This document shows, piece after piece, positions 11,288 through 30,148 of a DNA stretch of 64,000 bases. The stretch is from Favolaschia claudopus. Lineage: Eukaryota; Basidiomycota; Agaricomycetes; Agaricales; Mycenaceae. The notes below the pieces were generated by a model, which saw nothing but the letters and a program-made list of their open reading frames with translations, had not been told where the DNA came from and searched no databases. Location of the stretch: assembly GCA_037176885.1 (NCBI GenBank), contig JAWWNJ010000079.1, positions 682,001 to 746,000 of the forward strand, read 5' to 3'. A program made the translations under genes and the position numbers. Within the stretch, counting starts at the first letter, position 1, and each line of letters opens with the position of its first letter.

Positions 11288-12125
11288 TGAGCAGAGGCGG
11301 CAAAATGGAGAATTGCTTACAACAATCTGACTTTGAAGGTTTTTCTTGTTTTTTTTTTTGCCATTGTGGATCGTACCTCGGAAGCTCAACCATGGTGCCA
11401 GAGGAAATTGGATGGCATATCTCATTACCAAGCACGATGATTCGGATCGTCTGAATCTGGTTCGCGATGTATTTGGAGCTTGAGAGATTTTATTTCAAAT
11501 TGTCAATGCCTCATCTTCGGGTATTTACTGTGTCGCATATCTACTTACACTCTACAAGCGCATCTCCAACGATATATAAAAAAGGTGGCTGAAACGATGT
11601 CAAGAATCTCCGCAATCGAGTCAGGGGAATCGACCGACTCGAAGCCCAGGTGAGTATGCCGGTGAATCGTAACGTCTCTGCTTCACTGCTGAATAGCGGA
11701 ATAGTAATAACGTGCTAACGCAGATTCATCCGTACTTCCTTCCTCCCCGCGACACAGAAATCTCACCTCCTCCCACGACTCCCTTTCGCTCCGGCAGCAC
11801 CGCAGCAAAGCCCCAACCAACGGTGGCGAGACGTCACAAACGGGTGGCGGTGGTGGGCAGGATGACCCATAGCTAAGTTACCCGATCTGCGAATGCTCCA
11901 AGCCCCAGCCGTCATCGCTTCCCTCACATTCCCCCGTCACCGCTTCCCGACACAGAACCGAGAAGACGCGGGGAAGTGAATTCCTCGCCCTCCCCGGCTC
12001 GAACGCGCAGCGCGCTGCCAAAGTGGCCCTCGTCACTCCCGCGTTGACATAATCCTTCGGCGCGAGGATGAAGAGGGCCCAACCCCCCCTCGAGTAATCG
12101 GAGCTTCAAGGCACTCCCACCCGGC
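11288..12125. other. Gene-poor spacer with a possible gene remnant
   Basis: Mostly non-coding. At 11596-11649 and 11724-11876 two open segments flank a clean GT-AG intron (11650-11723), so a 3' fragment of a lost gene is possible. All frames are short, none is recognisable, and I could not choose between them. Confidence 0.3.
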
Positions 12126-13060
12126 TTGGACGCCTCGCAATCGAGCTTCGATACCATTTGGCTGTCTACACGCCGACTCATCCATGCCGCTGCCCATTCA
12201 TTCCCGCCATGCACACGTCGCCTGGTAAAGCCCGCACTCAAACGACAGGCTGTTACACGACAACACAGTCCTCGCACCACCACCTCTCGATCGCCCCTCT
12301 GGATGAACCAACCCCAGCAAGCACGAGGGAGGCTGCAGGGCCACCCCGACTTTTCGCACAACGACGGAGGGTTATACCCCGATGTAATCCGCATAGTTCA
12401 GCGCATCAGCATTCCCAAGCGTCCGAGCATCCAAAAGACAGCACCCGCGACCGCCGCTCGACGTCCGAGTCGACATCGTAGAAGCTCCATGAGAGCGTCC
12501 GACGCTAATGACTCGCATAGAAGAGCCGTTTCTGACTTGCACTGGCCCACAGACGAGAAGACGCCGCGAAGGGCTCGCACACGGCTCAAATTCAGCACGC
12601 TACCAAGAGGCACGCGTTCCTCGCCACTCCGCATTCGCGTGGTCCTTCAGCGCCAGGGTGACCCTACCTCGAGAAATCGGATCTTCGATACCAGTCCGTC
12701 TACACGCCTATCCCAACCCCATTCATCCACCCATGCACATCTCGCTCAGTGCAGAGAGAAAACGATACCACGCCCGCCCACGAACGCCGCGAGCGAGCAT
12801 AGCAGCCTATCGCACAGTTTCCGCCGCCATTGAGCATCATACCATCTCCTACACGATGACCCAATCCTCGCACCACCATCCCTCGATCTCATGCCGCAGA
12901 AATGGCACGGGGCTCAGTCACCGCGACTGCGACTATGTCTTCTCCACATTCACCTCCTCCTCGTCGGCGTCCCCGAGCCGAGCATATCCACCCGTCCCCG
13001 AGCATCTGAGACAGCACCTGCGAACGCCGCTCGACGTCGATCTCGTGGAATGAGTACACC
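12126..13060 (+). repeat. Diverged direct repeat, GC-rich (two units about 570 bp apart)
   Basis: Segments of about 12126-12490 and 12680-13060 share ordered blocks: a TCGATACCA block, tctacacgcc, ACTCATCCATG/ATTCATCCACC, CAGTCCTCGCACCACCA and CAATCCTCGCACCACCA, and CGCCGCTCGACGTC near the end of each. The frames through them are open but low in complexity (Arg, Ser, Thr, Pro) and not conserved between units. I read this as an old non-coding duplication. Confidence 0.5.
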
Positions 13061-14783
13061 CTCATCGCGAGTGGAGGCTCGATGAGCGCGTTTGTCGCCG
13101 TGGGAGATCTGCGCCCGTGCGCAAAGGGAAAGTGCACGCCTTCGACTTCAAGGTTAGGGGGGACGGAGGCGACGGGACGGCACTACTCGCATCTCGCTCC
13201 CTCGAGCTTCGCTGACTCTGTCACAAACGCTCGAAAACGTGCGGTATGAGCCGCTCACAGGCACAACGGCGAGAGGGGCACATCGGCACCACCGATACGT
13301 GAATTGTATTGCGCTCATCGCAGGCAGAGCGTGCTTCTCCTCTCCTCAGGGTGGATTGACTCCTCCGCCGCGCCCCCACAGACCGCTTAGGTACCGCACG
13401 TCGAGACGATCAGGGGGAAGATTGACTCCGTCGCCGTGGAGTGACAAGCACAGCGAGGTGCGGGCGGGAGACGCCACGAAGACCTGAGAAACATACTCTG
13501 CGTCCAGTGTGAGTATTTCCGACATACATTCGAGAGCAAGCGAACTCACAGCAAGACCGAATGTATGGATGGGTGAACGGATGTTCATCTTCTCCCTCCG
13601 CTCGCATCCCATCACGCGCATGATTGGTGTGCGAGATCTCCTTGCTTTCGTTTTGACGCCCACCCGCACCCCAAAAGCTCCCATACACCATACCGAGCTA
13701 CGCGATCCACCACAACCCCTCCGACGCCCCCCGTGCACGGCAGCGTCCACGACAGCACGACACGCCCTGACAACCACGCAGCACATTCTCGAAACTCCGC
13801 CTAGGCCGTGCACCGAAGCGTCCTCGGGCTTCCACTCGCGGGGGAATACGACGGGAAAGATACTGTTATCACGGAGCGGGGGTTGTACGGCGTAAATCAT
13901 GCGCGCCGTAGCCGCAGATGCTCGGGGCTAGGCAGAGGATCGCTTCTCTTCGTCACCCAGACACTCTCGTACCATACCAAGCCACGCCGTTAACCGAAAA
14001 TTCATCGTCCAATGCCAAGCTTCATGACCCGCACAACAACACAGTCGCGCGGAAACGTCGCCTGCGCCGTCGCGTGAGGAGATGAGGCGCTGTATCTGAA
14101 TGACCATCCACCTCTCCGACAGCTCGACGGGAAATACGCCTGAGCGACCCGCCGACTGTACGAGTGCGTAGGATCCATGCGGAGCTTAGATTCGCCAAGA
14201 TCGATGTAGATGCATATGCGGGTGAATCCAGATACTCGGAGCGGTGAAGGCGCGAGCAATGCCGGATGCGGATAACTTGCTACACCGGTCATGGGCGGGG
14301 CGTTACATGAAAGACTGGGGGCGCGGGGGCATGCGGCAAGGGAAAATTCGTAGATTGTGATTAACGTCGAGGAGGATAATGAGGCGCGAGAGCGACCCCG
14401 TGATACTCCGGGCTGCATACACAATCGCCGTCAGCATGGGAAGGGAGTGAGATGAGGAGATGATGCAGACGTACCTCATCCGCAGAACCCGGAGCCGCAC
14501 CTCACTGCATCCCCCTTCCTCTCGCAGTCCGTGTCTCGTCTCTCCGCTGCAGGCTTCTGCATGCGTCTGCCCCTGATAACCTACCCATGTCTTAGCTTGC
14601 CATGTCCGGCGCCCATCCACCAGCGAAACCCACACCACCTTCGAATAGACGAGCGACAGTGGAGGGTACTCAAGGCACCCAAGCATAGGCAACGAGTCAG
14701 CGAGGAGGAGATGGAGACTCGGAATTCGTCTCGACTGCAGTGCTCGAAGGCGGTGCCGTCGATAGCACGAACACAGGGCGTTG
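13061..14783. other. GC-rich gene-poor stretch
   Basis: Many overlapping frames are open on both strands because of base composition. None has a recognisable domain, consistent splice structure or paralogue in the window. I support no gene here. Confidence 0.4.
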
Positions 14784-15316
14784 TTATCGTGTAGGCTGAA
14801 GGGGGGAAGGTGGTGCGACGTGGAGAAGACCGGAGTTGGGGGTACGTGGTCGTTCAAGCGCATTGTATAGCTCTCGCTCGATTGCTCTATACCCGAATCC
14901 GCGTCCAAATGTCGAGGGGAGGGGAGGTGTGGGAGGTTCTATCGAATCCCCGCTGCTGACGTATGACAAGATGCGGCAAGGGGCGGGAGCTGGAGCAAGA
15001 GGGAGACTGCTCCAGTCATACGGCGGTGCCAGGCGGGAAACAGTCGCGGTAAGCTATACACGTTATATCGACCGTCAATAAGCCAGGGTAACGTGAAATG
15101 AGAGAACAAATTGCGTACCTTTTCTTTCACTTGATACCCTCTAATTGAATCTACAGTATCCATGTTACGTGCACGGGCCACCGTGCTTGACATCGTCTTC
15201 CTCTGGCGTGGTACAGGAAGCAAGAATTGAATGCGTGCACCTATATTGCTGGGCGTCAGCTTCATAGTGCTCGAAGTGTCAGATTTTTGTATATACATCG
15301 GTGTCTCTGGTGGCAC
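14784..15316 (-). CDS. Predicted proline-rich protein, uncharacterised
   Basis: An upstream frame (MPPETPMYIQKSDTSS to RGYQVKEK) joins in phase, through a GT-AG intron (about 15119-15055), to a second frame that stays open for about 85 residues. That second part contains LPLAPAPAPCRILSY, GDSIEPPTPPLPSTFGRGFG and RAIERELYNALERPRTPNS. Joined, the product is about 155 residues with no signal peptide. The phase match is the main evidence. More 5' exons are possible, since the frame is also open above the chosen ATG to about 15340. I do not recognise the protein. Confidence 0.4.
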
Positions 15317-17195
15317 GAGGAGCCCGGATAGTTCTAGGTCAGTGTGATGTTTTCTATCGTCGACCTGCAGTCAATCAGATTTTGTCGAAACGACGCAAAA
15401 AAGGCGAGAGGATGCAGCATAAGTACATGAAGAAGGTAGCTCTCCCATCCGAGCCGAATTGAACGAAGGAATCAGCTAGGGTTTCAAGTTTCTGCGAGCG
15501 TCCATCACATTCATTGTGGAACGGAGAAGACGACGACAACGAGTAGCGGACAACGATCAAGACGACGAAGAGGCGAGAGGACCGTGCGTGGGAAGATTCA
15601 TGGCGGCGATACCAAACACACTCAATTCTCGGGTTGATCGGAGATCCGGCCCTCCTTGTCCCCAACCACATCCTTTCACCCCTCCAGTGCCTATTAAAGT
15701 AATATTCTCCCTATATTCCAGCTACAAGTACTCATATTCGCTCTGAAGAATCTCTCTTCGCCGTCATGCCTAGAACAGATTGTCAAATCTACTTAGAGCT
15801 CAGCCTCTGTCGAAACGTCGAATTGAGTTCAATTGACTCTTGAATCTTGATTTGGGTCACCCCCCTTTCGATTTGCCCGTAAATACACTGCAGCATCCGA
15901 AGTTTCCTCGACACACAACACACCATTCCACCCATCACCTTCTCACTTCCAAGGCTATAATTGTCCCGGGCCCTTCGCGCACGGCGCGCTGCTAACCTGT
16001 CGCGGTCTCGGTACGCTCGCGCTCAGCCTGCGCCCTGAATGGGCGGGCGTGGCGATGCTACGCAGGTCACGGTGCGCTGCGGCGCGAGGGGGCGGGCTTT
16101 TTTTCTTCTTCGTTTTGTTTCATAATTCGATCCAACTCATGGTATTCTCACGAATAGATATTTGTAGACGCTGACGAACGATGTTCATTGGAAGCTAAGT
16201 ATATCATTCATTTCAATCGAATTAGAATAGCTGACCAGGGTACTTTGAAGTGTGTTGCCCGCCTGGGACCCCAGTCACGACTCACGATAGTTCGACCTAT
16301 ATCTTTAAATGAACAATCACCGTTCTTTCCCGATGAAAAACGTCGTGCTTCCCTGTTCAGAGACGTTCGTGGCATCAAATCCTAAACGTATGAATCGTTT
16401 GAAATCTATACAGGCAATACAGTCGGTGTTCTCGGCTCAAACAGACCCGAAGTCGAGCAACTTCGACATCTCACTACTTGTTTGGAGTTACAAACAAGAC
16501 GACCAAAATACATTCTAATGAAATCCATCCTCCTCCCTCCTAATTAATTCCCTCACTCCTCCTCGACATTCCTCAAACGCATCCGAATCCTCCGCTATCT
16601 CCTCTGCAATGACCCTCAACCCTTACATGAACCCAGCATTCCCCAACGGATACAACAATTACTCTTCTCTTCTAGCACCGTGGTCGAACCGTCGTTTTCT
16701 TTCGGTTCACTCATTTGGATTTCCTCAACCTGAACCGCGCTGGGGCCACTGTCCATTGACAATTACCTCCCCAATGATGGATAGAGCCTGCTAGATCCAA
16801 CCTCCCGCTGATACTACTACTGCCTGACAGAAATCAGACAGAATCTGCCGAGAAGGTGATAACTCAACACAGTTTCCCATCACAGTCACCAACTTTCTCA
16901 CTTTTAGCCGAAGTGACTGTAAGTTACGAAGATTGCGCGGACTTGTAAGTGCAAAGTAACACTTGATCATGATAGACCTTCCGTGATTCTCGTGGTCAAT
17001 CTGTTCCAGAATGAACTCACTTGCGTCCGGAATGAACGCCCCACCATCCAAGGAACGTGCCTCTTTCTTGGCCCCTCTAAGGAGAGGTGGCTTCCAGCCA
17101 TGTACAAATCTCTGCTTTAAAATCAACGCACCATAAACAAAAAGACTTCATCCACGAGCATTCAAAGTAAGCTGCCAGTGGCGTCGGATGTACCG
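15317..17195. other. Intergenic region, no supported gene
   Basis: A CG-rich patch (about 15960-16110) is followed by AT-rich DNA. A 61-codon frame at 16609-16794 (MTLNPYMNPAFPNGYNN) has an ATG and stop but no further support. Nothing else stands out. Confidence 0.4.
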
Positions 17196-17492
17196 ACGGT
17201 GTCACACATATCAACGGGTGAGCTGCTACGTCTTCAACGCCTTGTATCCAGCATCTTTGACATCGTCTTTAGGTGCAGCTTTACCATTGACGGCAACTGT
17301 AACCACCTTTGCCGCCTCCCCGTCGATAAATGCAATACCGGCGGGCCGCGGGGTCAACGGCAAGCAGGTGAGAATTCCGTATGACATGAGTTACTTTTCT
17401 GAGGCCAACTTTCACCTATTAGGGAGGATTTGAGACGGATCTCTGTGGCCAGTGGAACATTGACCCGGGATGCTGCGGCTCAGACTTCTAAA
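17196..17492 (+). pseudogene. Broken 3' copy of the small secreted protein gene
   Basis: The region aligns by eye with the last three exons of the 7215-8645 gene. It keeps the splice context ATCAACGGGTGAG, CSFTIDGNCNHL, LPVDKCNT, the GGCAAGCAGGTGAG donor and the final exon ETDLCGQWNIDPGCCGSDF with its stop at 17492. After CNT it carries 7 extra bases relative to the intact gene, which shifts the frame, and the six upstream exons are absent. It is therefore a partial, frameshifted relic of a dispersed duplication. Confidence 0.7.
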
Positions 17493-18540
17493 GTCTACAA
17501 TGAACCACGAGAGGAGTCCACTGCCAGAGGAAGTTCAACCTTCCTGAGATTGAGTAGACTCTGTCGCTTTTATTTCCAATAGTTTCCGGCGCGGAAGTAT
17601 TGCTTTGTTTGAATGTAGATCAAATTTCTCTGTACACTGTGGGTCGCTAGGATGAACTGCCGAAACTCAAAAGGCAACCAAAGTTGAACCTTCACGTGGT
17701 TGGGTTCAGCTTGTCGGTCATTGCCGGCGGATATCAACGGAACATCGCTTGGGTCCTGGCCCCGCAAGCATGATCAAACAATTCCCCTTGCTTTTAACCA
17801 CCATATCGAATTTTTTGGAGTCTCGTTTCAAACATTAAACATCGATTTACGTCTCCTATACCTGGAACTAGGAATGAAGAAGCTAATTCACCGGCGACAT
17901 CGACAACTTTGAACGGCTGTTTGAATATTCGGGTGGCTTGAAACCGTCGCCAAGTTCCAACCATGAGTTTGCCCAGCGCTCAGTGCTGGCAACTGCACTC
18001 TTAACGGTGACCATGCTGTCCATGCATTTAAACAATGAACACGGGATGTGCGTCCGCTTTTCCATGTTTCATCGCGGTGCACTTTGACACTTTAATACCC
18101 TCAGGGCTCAGGGAAAGAAGATCGGTGGGGCTTCCTAGTATGAGAGGTGGTTGGTTTCATGAATGTCATTGTCAGAATGAACAAGAAAACCTCAACCCTC
18201 ACGTGTCGACATTACCAATGCTTTGGTCAGGCACGGGACAGGTACTAATGTCGCGCCAAGACTGACACAGCTTCTGTCCAACCTCCCAGCAATCCGTTTC
18301 AACTTCGAGCCTTAGCCTAGATTTCGGTTGAGCCATCTAGCCACAGCGCTAGAGTCGGTGAATTACACCAAGAGTGAGGAGAGCCAATTTCTCGAGCTGC
18401 CCACTCACGTTGAAATACATTGCTCCCACCGGCTTCACTTTCATCCGGTTGTCGTGAGTGATACCTAACAGTGCGGAGTTCCGTCACAGACTCATATAAA
18501 GTTCTCAGCTGGCAGCGCAAGTCACTCATTCACTACCCCG
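17493..18540. other. Intergenic region before the GST gene
   Basis: Short frames without recognisable motifs. No repeat boundary found. Confidence 0.4.
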
Positions 18541-19415
18541 ATGACTGAGCCCTCTATTGTCTTCTATGATATCCCCTCCAATTTCCCCACGAATTGTTGG
18601 TCGCCTAACCTCTGGAAGACCCGGTGGGTTTCCGGATCCGGATCGCTGATCAGGATTGCAATAGAGAGCTGACCCAACTGTCGATCGACTAGATATGCTC
18701 TGAATTTCAAGGGACTTTCATACAAGACTGTCTGGGTCGAATATCCGGATATCGAGCCGCAGTGCAAAAAGATTGGCGCCGATCCCACAAGCACCAAGGC
18801 TGACGGACGGCCCCACTACACTCTCCCTGTGATCCAAGATCTTTCCACAGGTATCTTTCCGAAGAATCTCACAGTACTTTGTGAAGACTTACATTCAAAT
18901 TCGCAGGTGCAGTAATCTCAGACACCACTCGAATCGCACAGTATCTGGACGCGACATACCCCGAAAAGCCCCTGCTCATGCCCGCAGGCACGGCAGGATT
19001 TCATCTCGCGTTCCAAGAAGCCGCGCATGCTCTGATCAGTCCGATCTATCCGTACGGCTTGCCGGCCTCCCAGCTCAAGATGAATCCCTCCAGCGCTGAA
19101 TATTTCCGACGCACACGCGAGATATCATGGGGCAAGACGTTGGAGGATCTGACGCCGAAAGGCGACCTGGATGTTACTGAATGGAAGAAACTCAAAGACG
19201 GATTCACTAAGATCGACGAGTGGTTCCAAGCAGGAGGAAAGGAGAATCTTTATTTCATGGGAGAGAAACCTTGCTACGCCGATCTCTGGATGACATCTTA
19301 TGCGATGTGGATTTCTCTCTCTCTTCCGGAGAAGTGGGAGGATATGAAGACGTGGAATGGAGGGAAATGGGCGAGGCTTTTAAAGAGTTTGGAGCAATAC
19401 GCCACTGTCGTTTAA
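18541..19415 (+). CDS. Glutathione S-transferase-like protein (fungal etherase-like type)
   Basis: Exons 18541-18623, 18693-18850 and 18907-19415 give 249 residues in one frame. The N-terminal thioredoxin-like fold starts MTEPSIVFYDIPSN, continues NLWKTRYALNFKGLSYKTVW (spanning the first intron) and includes the cis-Pro segment HYTLPVI and DTTRIAQYLDATYP, the usual glutathione-site helix start. The C-terminal helical domain runs to the end, with CYADLWMTSYAMW near residue 215. Such proteins conjugate glutathione or cleave ether bonds, and in wood- and litter-decay fungi they are linked to handling plant phenolics. There is no signal peptide, so a cytosolic location is expected. The frame is intact. 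The substrate is not predictable. Confidence 0.85.
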
Positions 19416-19494
19416 ATTAAATTGTACTGTCCTATACGCATCAATCTAAAGCCAACGATTACGTGCCTATACAGCTATAGCGCTAAGAAAACAC

Positions 19495-21786
19495 CTAATA
19501 AACTCCCTCTTCCTCCTTACTCAACAGCTCCCTCACCCTGCCAAGATACGGCTTCAAATCACGAATACGAACGTTGGCTCCCTTGGGCAATTCCTCCGCA
19601 ATTTCGCGCAACCCACGCATTACCGACTCGTTTCCAGAAGCATACCGAATCGGAAACGCCCACGTCTGTGCCTGTTCCTCGTCCCCCGGCCGATCCAACA
19701 CGTCCATCAAATGAAGCCAGAGCTTTCCTCTGCTCCCTTTCGTCCTCGACACGTCGTACGAGAAATCGACATACGGTTCCCTCTCATAGCGCAACTCTGA
19801 GTCGTCGGAATGTCCAGAATCTGACTCTAAGTCGACTGCCTCGGACGTCTGATACTCTTCCTGGTCGTTGTCGTTGTCGCATTTGTCTCCATCGGACAGC
19901 AAGAGATCCTCCATGGCCCCGATATCGAGCTCGCAGGTGCCGTTAATATAGACAAAGCAGACGTAGGGCTCCAATTTTGGATCGTCGTGCATGAAGAGAA
20001 TGAGTTCCAAAGCGACTTCTTCTCGGCGACGGGTGTATTCGTCATGGACGAGAGCGCGGAAGAAGGATCGATCTTTCGTAGCCGTGAACGAGTATGGTCC
20101 TGTATTAGGTGCATGTTAATATGTGCTCCGAGTACGGTAGTGAATAATAAACTTACGACCACGCCTCTTTGCGTATAGAATGGGACATCCCTGTCGATGG
20201 CCCGCTTTCCAATCGGTCTTTTGGCAGGCTCGCGAACAGTAAACGGCGCTGAGACAGCTGTTGCAGCATTTCAGCTCACGTTTGGGAACGACGTTGCAAC
20301 ACTTTACAGATCAAAGAAGGATTTTCAACATAAGAACTCGACAAAGGGATAGATTGACCCATACCTCGAGATTATCACAAGCCCGATGGATCGAAGCTGC
20401 AAGCTGACCGGAATCATATTCGTCGAGAAGAGCTAGCCGTGGTCGGACAAGTCTAAAGAGCCCCTCCCAGAGCTCTAGATATATCTCGTCGCCAAATCTC
20501 GCTTTTACATCGATGTGCTGAATTTTCGCGAGCCCTCGTTGAAAAGCAGAGAGCACCGAGTGGTACACGGTCGTCGAAGGGAGAATGTCGTACAGAAGAT
20601 CATCCAACAAGGCACTCATCTCTTTGAGGCGCTTTGCAGAACCGCAACACAGCATGACATTCAGCAATCCCGCGTCAAGAGCCTGAACAACCCACTTGTG
20701 GCGCGGAAAATTGTTCATAAGGGATACCAGCGCACGAAGCATACACTGCATGACGGTAGCCGCAATTGGGACAGTACTGCCGTCGATGGCCTGGATAGCT
20801 GTAGTGAGAGCCGCGATGGCGCCCTTGTGGAGAAGTGCATCCCGAAAAATCGAGTCCCGGCTTCTGCTGGCAGTTCCGCTTTCCTCGCCAGTGCCTCCAA
20901 CGAGATACATCATGGCGACGAGGTGCAGAACGTTGGCTTCTACGGCGGGGGTAGACGCGGTGGGGAGGGCGAAATGGATGTGCGCAACGACAAGGGAAGC
21001 TAGATGCGAACGCGTTCCGCCTACACCAGCGACGAGCTCTTCAAAACTGGGAGAACCCCACGACTCGGACCACGACCAGAGGCGGAGAAAGTATGAGACG
21101 TCATCCAGACCCATGAGTCTGTCTTCTTCGAGTTCTGGCTCGTGCGCCGTGTCGGTGACAACGTCGCCATTCAAGAAGATATTCCAAGCCCTGCCTACGA
21201 TGGCGTAGAGATGAGGTGTTTTGTCCATCAGATTCTTCACAGCTTCATTTCCTCGGAACATCTGAAATGACGTGAGGAAGATTGTGTACCTGGTTTGAAG
21301 TGGAGTCTTCTGCGAAATAGGAACCAAATCGCGGAATTCGTCAAGAAAATCGATCCATGCCCAGACCCTTGGCCACAAATCCATGAACGCAGCAGACGGG
21401 ATATGGCATTGTTCCTTGATATCCCAGAGGTTACGCAAACAGATAACTTTTTCAACGGCTTGGAGCCAGATGACGCCGTTGGGCAAGAAGTCTTCCTCTG
21501 ACGTCGAAGAATTGATCAAGCCCAGATGCGCGAAGATTTTTGCTGGGTCCAGAGCACTGTATATCACAGGAAGGAGACAGGGAATGCAGCGGGGCGGTAG
21601 TTCCTCCGTGGCTAAGAGACTCATAGTCGCTTCGGCAGAGCCAGATACTGATTCCTGCGCAAGTTTCTTTCGTTTTAAAAGTAAGCAACGAGAGTCGGAT
21701 TGAAAACAAAGACTCGGATTGGGTTGCCTTACCTTGAATCGCGGGGGAAACTTTGACAAGTTTGAGAGTTTGAGTGAGGAATGCAT
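19495..21786 (-). CDS. MYND-type zinc-finger protein, paralogue 3
   Basis: Exons on the minus strand are 21786-21733, 21654-20365, 20301-20157 and 20099-19495, giving 697 residues. The first exon is MHSSLKLSNLSKFPPRFK. The body holds LDPAKI, LWPRVWAWIDFLDEF and RHKWVVQALDAGLLNV. The MYND finger follows the third splice: ACDNLE joined to CCNVV, then KCCNSCLSAVYCSRACQKTD and WKAGHRQGC. The C-terminal part (DRSFFRALVHDEYTRRREEV) pairs with that of the 9164-11287 gene and adds an acidic stretch near the middle (SDGDKCDNDNDQEE). Intron 1 (78 nt) has no stop and is a multiple of three, so its retention would add 26 residues. Splicing is preferred because the plus-strand paralogue has an intron at the same place. 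Confidence 0.85.
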
Positions 21787-21967
21787 CGCACATGAATCTC
21801 GTGGCGAAAAGACGCGTCCACGAAGCCGAATCACGCACTGCGACTTGGAGCCAAAAAGTCAAGAACAAGGGGAGAAATCGTGTCACCGTGACCATCGTAG
21901 AGTCACATTGATTTGATCATCTGATCGGCAACTCGGACATCACTCCTCCACTTCACCCACCATGGTC

Positions 21968-22740
21968 TATGGCGGTCGATTGGCTACTTTAATAAAACAG
22001 ATATAAATATGCCATTTTTGGTGAAAAAAAGTTGAAGAGGAGAAAAAAATTAAAAATCTCAGAATTCCAGAGAAACTCCTCTCGAATGCAGAAGTCCTTG
22101 AGGCAAGCTGAAAATGTTTCTTGAAAAGGAGTCGGGAGAAAAGCTCTCTTGCCGAGGATGTGGCTGTGTGATAGTGATGGCCAATGTGGCCGCATTCTGC
22201 CGGCAACCAAGACTAGTACCTGTACCTCCCTTCTCAAATGCTCAATCTGCGGCCCCCGGAGAACAGACACATAAAATAGACCTATATGTTGTGGGAAACC
22301 CTCAGGATTAGCAAGCCCAAGACACATTGACAGGTACTCATGGAGCTCAATGGTCTGTGAACTTAGATGTGATCTTGTCTTGCTCTGAGGGTTGATCCAC
22401 TGCTTTGCCAGCCAAGGAAAGGCACAAGTCTCATGCACCAGATTCCAGGACAAGCAGTCTCAGAGCAAAGGACCTGAAGTCCCCCTTCAAACCAAAAATT
22501 CTGATGATTCTGATGATGGCGAGCCGGCCATCACTTAGGCACAGCCACAAATTTGGCACACAAACATTCTCACAACTCAACTTCGAGAAACTTTTTCAAC
22601 TTGCTAGAGATATTTTTCAAACTCAGGACAAGTGTCTCAACACTTTTGAAAAAACACAAATTCTTCCTCCATTCTCCACTTTTTCACCCAAAATGTGATA
22701 TTTATATGTGTTTTATTAAAGTAGCCAAACGACCGCCATA
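21968..22740. mobile_element. 773-bp fold-back (long inverted repeat) element
   Basis: The left end TATGGCGGTCGATTGGCTAC and right end GTAGCCAAACGACCGCCATA are inverted copies. The match continues inward (TTTAATAAAACA, ATATAAATAT and, further in, TGTGGCTGTG and GTGATGGCC) for roughly 200-250 bp per arm with gaps. ATGGTC flanks both sides (21962-21967 and 22741-22746) as a probable 6-bp target duplication. There is no coding capacity, so the element is non-autonomous. The superfamily is uncertain. Confidence 0.8.
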
Positions 22741-22746
22741 ATGGTC

Positions 22747-23810
22747 GGCCCTCGGGAACGAAATAATGCCACCACAAATACCCATGTAAGTAAGTCAGTA
22801 CCTGCTAAGTATAAGTTACTAAGTACCTCAAGAGTAAGTCTCTTCAGCGCGCGAATGTCGCGCCTTAGGATCAATGGGTTGAGGCTGCCACCCGGACGAA
22901 GAGAATATTGCATACACTGCGTATGTCTGATTTCCTGCCATCTTGGGTCGTGATTTGTCGCTCAACTTACTTTAATAATACTTATGGAGCTTGATATGGA
23001 GAGTTTCGAGGTAAATCCCTAGACAGCGATATTTAGAGCCACTCCCTTCAACTTTCCGAATTGCGTTGGGGAGACTATATATTGCTTATATCTGATTATT
23101 TTTCGATACTTTCGTCGGGCCTCGAGTTTATGGTGGTACGTCCATCGGATCTCAGGACCGAGGATCCCTGGGTTCCGAACTTTTCTCAAACCAACTCAGA
23201 AACTCCGCTTCAGGAGCAAGAGCTCGCTGAATTTCCCACTGACATCCCGAGGGCATTCGTGTACCAGCGAAACTGACTCAGGACCCCGGAACACAGTCGA
23301 ACCACACTTGGGGACTCGGGAAGGAAGGAAGGATGTCTTACTGCCGCGGTCCCAAGTCGGAATAAGTGACGCAGATTATCGGCAGCGACCGGATTGGAGC
23401 AATGTGCCGGCGCGGCGGCCCGCAGACAAACAGCCTTGACTCACCGACGCCGCCGGCGTTTTCGAAGATCGACGTGTTGGGGGCCCCGGTCACCTCGCTG
23501 CGAAGACGGATCAAAACAGGTATTCATCGCGAGTTTCGGCGTGTTTTCATTGACTTATATCTCAGCAGTGAGTCTTATAACCCACAGAACTTGACCTATC
23601 TCACTACCTCCTCTCATCACGCTCGACTGCAAACTTCAAGCAAATTTCCGGGGTCCCGGCTTCTTTGAACGATCACGATCAACGATCGCTAACACTGACG
23701 TGATCCTGCGGCACAGTCTGCCCTTGCTTGTAACCTTCACTCGACGAGGCATTTAAAAGTGGGCGATTGTCGAGGATCCGGGCCCTGTCCTCGACACCCT
23801 TGACGCGAGT
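22747..23810. other. Upstream region of the ABC transporter gene
   Basis: No supported gene. Frames are short and lack motifs. The last few hundred bases are GC-rich and probably hold the transporter promoter. Confidence 0.4.

Positions 23811-30148
<6,338 letters not shown>

Noticed and set aside
12126..12833. A 235-codon plus-strand frame
   Set aside because: Low-complexity Arg/Ser/Thr/Pro content in GC-rich repeated DNA. The frame is not kept between the two repeat units.
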